Positions 63,356 through 64,000 of a stretch of DNA of 64,000 nt are shown here, in pieces. The stretch spans positions 1,837,501 through 1,901,500 of the forward strand of contig JACCIC010000001.1 of NCBI GenBank assembly GCA_018907035.1, given 5' to 3'. Numbering within the stretch: position 1 is the first letter of the stretch; each line of letters begins with the position of its first letter. The notes under the pieces are model-generated. The model made no database searches. It saw only the letters and a program-made list of their open reading frames with translations, and had not been told where the DNA came from. The position numbers and the translations under genes are program-made. Source of the DNA: Sycobia sp. Sy_11 (taxonomy: Eukaryota; Arthropoda; Insecta; Hymenoptera; Epichrysomallidae).

Positions 63356-64000
63356 GAAATTCTCGTAGTAAATACTAAATACTGTTTTAAAAAATTCCTT
63401 TTTGCTTTGTAAATGCTTGTAATTTATGTGAAGCAACAACTTTCAAAATATCTATTGTTCACACTAAAGACAGTAAATTACCATTTTCGCTAAACACTAT
63501 CTGGCGTAGGTAAAATATAACGTTCTCTCATTAGTGCTCGAGTAATAGTGAACGTTTTTTTTTATAATAATATCATTATAGATTAAATTCGACTGGTGAC
63601 TTTCAATGTATTTTCCAGCATTACTTTAGAATTGCATCTTTAGTATGATTCTTCCACGGTCCTGGTGAAAAATGTATTTCATGACTAGTACGTATATTCT
63701 GACTTACATTTCAGCAAACCATCTCACGAAGTTAATAATCGTCTTCTTCAATTATATTGAAAACTTAGGACAGTCGTGGAAAATTGCATTATTCGTTTTT
63801 CGTATGAAGAAATGTTATAATCCAATGTACGCCTGCTAAAGCGGTATGCTGCATCAAACGTGCCTTGCATTATCGTCGCTACTTTCGGCTGTCATTATCG
63901 ACTTGTGCGGGAATCACTTATAATTACAAACTAGTTACGTAATAAACATTTAGTGTGTTTTTTATAATTGGCAGTATTGTTGGCAACACGAAGGAATACT

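Overview
This window looks like non-coding nuclear DNA from an animal, most probably a hymenopteran insect such as an ant or a related wasp. It is mostly AT-rich, broken by GC- and CpG-rich pockets, and crowded with long perfect dinucleotide repeats of the TA, GA/CT and CA/TG types. Two decayed pieces of non-LTR retrotransposon are present, of a kind common in ant genomes. There are no operons, bacterial promoters, rRNAs, recognisable tRNAs or CRISPR arrays. Assignment to Hymenoptera is inference from style, not from a diagnostic gene.

No complete gene can be recognised, and most of the longer open frames are produced by repeats: (TA)n reads as Tyr-Ile, (GA)n as Arg-Glu and (CT)n as Leu-Ser. 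I read the sequence for splice signals and found a small set of exon-like segments that are too short to stand out as open frames. The best is a 72-base segment at 46073-46144 (+), open in one frame only, with a good acceptor, an acceptable donor and AT-biased third codon positions. Others, weaker, are at 3613-3654, 11693-11713, 18166-18237, 22921-22958, 28988-29050 and 59522-59586, and possible first coding exons end at 17920, 33337 and 48833, all on the plus strand. Together they would fit a very long plus-strand gene or several transcripts whose introns fill the window. Each alone could be chance, and none matches a protein I know.

Layout: 1-5700 is AT-rich with TA and CA repeats and a perfect CRE site at 3291. 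5703-6240 is a CpG-rich pocket led by a CG/CA Z-DNA-type repeat. 6241-12150 is AT-rich and holds the Gag-like retrotransposon remnant at about 9130-9741. 12150-12960 is a pyrimidine-rich pocket. 12960-18160 is very AT-rich with two odd opposed open frames near 17.4-17.9 kb. 18.2-19.9 kb is GC-rich with two G-quadruplex motifs. From about 20.9 kb to 57.9 kb, GC pockets carrying GA/CT tracts recur every few kilobases between AT-rich spacers. A second retrotransposon remnant (reverse-transcriptase tail) lies at 25.57-25.74 kb. 58-64 kb is again AT-rich.
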